NCBI GenBank assembly: GCA_029573975.1
Contig: JAKQBU010000512.1
Span: 1-6,506, forward strand
Source of the DNA: Planctomycetota bacterium
Lineage (GTDB): Bacteria; Planctomycetota; Phycisphaerae; Sedimentisphaerales; SM23-30
DNA: 6,506 nucleotides
Reading direction: 5' to 3'
Shown: piece after piece, positions 6,065-6,506 of the stretch
How positions within the stretch are numbered: position 1 is the stretch's first letter
How the letters are laid out: each line of letters opens with the position of its first letter
Program-made: the position numbers and the translations under genes
The notes under the pieces: model-generated
Seen by the model: only the letters and a program-made list of their open reading frames with translations
Told to the model about the DNA's origin: nothing
Databases searched by the model: none

Positions 6065-6133
6065 AACCGTTACAAATTACCAAATATCTTATCCATCTTA
6101 CCAAAAATCTTACCCAACCGCTACAACCGTTAT
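6065..6133 (+). repeat. Imperfect 18-bp direct repeat and three AACCGYTAY motifs
   Basis: Positions 6077-6094 and 6098-6115 match at 16 of 18 bases (TTACCAAA, then ATCTTA, then CC), a 21-bp period. AACCGTTAC (6065-6073), AACCGCTAC (6116-6124) and AACCGTTAT (6125-6133) flank them. The segment lies in the G-poor region, so some similarity may reflect composition, but the 18-bp match is too long for that alone. Confidence 0.5.
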
Positions 6134-6310
6134 AATCCCTACTTTATTATCGGACTATGCATTTCCACGTAAAATAAGCACTTATATCAATTTCGCCAAA
6201 TCAAATATATGGACTTACGACAATTTCCCAAAACCAAAAATAAACACTTACAGCAACCCGCAGCGACCAGCGGGAACGTCAAAGGTGTAGAGCGCCCGCG
6301 GCGTGAGAAT

Positions 6311-6324
6311 GGGCCTCTCGGCCC
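6311..6324. repeat. GC-rich hairpin GGGCC / GGCCC
   Basis: A perfect 5-bp stem (6311-6315 with 6320-6324) surrounds TCTC. Two weaker stems lie just before it: CCCGC (6257-6261) with GCGGG (6270-6274), and GCGCC (6292-6296) with GGCGT (6300-6304). Together they form a structured GC-rich block of about 70 bp that contrasts with the AT-rich DNA to its left. It could be the 3' end of a minus-strand transcript, a small RNA or an interspersed repeat. Confidence 0.4.
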
Positions 6325-6398
6325 TGCAGGCAATGCTTCCCTCCCAGCCGTTTTCAAAAACCTGAAATAATGACTTGCGAAAATCCTGATCAGATACC

Positions 6399-6506
6399 CT
6401 AACTGCGAGTTACCTGCACTTTCGATCTGTAAGTATATATTAGCAATACAGTTACCACCACCACCAGTGCGCAGCAGAGAGCCAAAAACGTATTATTAAT
6501 CCCCGT
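6399..6506 (-). CDS. Possible C-terminal end of a membrane protein (runs off the right edge)
   Basis: A minus-strand frame enters from the right edge and ends at TAG (6401-6399), giving 35 residues. It has a strongly hydrophobic stretch (FLALCCALVVVVTVLLIY, residues 7-24) followed by a basic tail (TYRSKVQVTRS), the pattern of a membrane helix with a positively charged cytoplasmic end. No start codon with a ribosome binding site is visible inside the window, so the gene would begin beyond it. It is too short for any family call, and chance is possible. A second protein-like frame in another phase follows at 6251-6409, which raises the possibility of a frameshifted gene. Confidence 0.35.
   Translation of the reverse strand, partial: TGINNTFLALCCALVVVVTVLLIYTYRSKVQVTRS

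Larger units (their letters stand above)
5584..6398. other. Long gene-free, repeat-rich region downstream of the restriction-modification operon
   Basis: About 815 bp hold no gene I can support. The first 280 bp have overlapping short open frames on both strands (for example a Lys/Arg-rich 60-residue frame at 5677-5859, minus) but no usable ribosome binding sites or recognisable families, and a small palindrome at 5770-5784 (GAGTC, CGAAA, GACTC). From 5864 to about 6133 there are short degenerate tandem repeats in sequence, listed separately. Positions 6001-6240 are AT-rich and nearly G-free on the plus strand. From 6251 the sequence turns GC-rich with several hairpins. No integrase, transposase or tRNA is seen. 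Confidence 0.65.

Noticed and set aside
6089..6097. TTATCCATC resembling a DnaA box in AT-rich, repeat-containing DNA, a possible replication origin
   Set aside because: It matches only seven of nine bases of the consensus, no second clear box was found, and no dnaA, dnaN or rep gene is nearby.
5946..6290. Open frame of 114 codons on the plus strand in the AT-rich region
   Set aside because: It starts at GTG without an SD, its residues simply mirror the G-poor composition (Y, S, T, I, P, N), it runs through tandem repeats and its end crosses into GC-rich hairpin DNA. No known domain is recognisable.

Overview
The window most resembles the chromosome of a planctomycete, probably Phycisphaerae or a close PVC-group relative. 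The main evidence is a secreted protein that combines GLUG repeats, a tail resembling W-D-F-x-G-E-T-A-N-G...D-I-W-R-L-C...D-Y-P-x-L-S-W, and a C-terminal dockerin-like pair of calcium-loop/helix units. From memory this architecture is characteristic of that group. A dapL-type lysine and peptidoglycan gene and a small HEAT-repeat protein fit the same picture. No rRNA or other marker gene is present, so the placement is an inference.

Layout. Positions 1-273 (minus) hold the N-terminal 91 codons of dapL, cut by the left edge. Positions 274-623 hold no gene. They contain a pair of identical 28-bp REP-like elements (GTAG head plus palindrome) and three hairpins, one followed by a T-run on the minus strand that would terminate the HEAT gene. 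Positions 624-1175 (minus) encode a 183-aa HEAT-repeat protein. A 332-bp divergent region with two inverted repeats follows, then the GLUG/dockerin-like secreted protein at 1508-2836 (plus).

Positions 3089-5583 (plus) form a compact type II restriction-modification operon of the BsuBI/PstI family. A gamma-class N6-adenine methyltransferase (512 aa) overlaps by 4 bp a BsuBI/PstI-type endonuclease (319 aa). Family membership predicts the recognition sequence CTGCAG. The methyltransferase would protect the host site and the endonuclease would cut unmodified incoming DNA. The operon has its own candidate promoter and ribosome binding site and looks less GC-rich than the HEAT gene, as expected for a mobile defence module.

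Positions 5584-6506 are essentially gene-free. They hold a patchwork of short degenerate tandem repeats (9-, 7-, about 11- and 21-nt periods), a 240-bp AT-rich stretch almost lacking G on the plus strand, and a GC-rich hairpin segment. At the right edge a minus-strand frame looks like the C-terminal membrane helix of a gene outside the window. I found no tRNA, rRNA, CRISPR array or intact transposase. The restriction-modification system belongs to a known family. The least explained parts are the repeat-rich intergenic regions.
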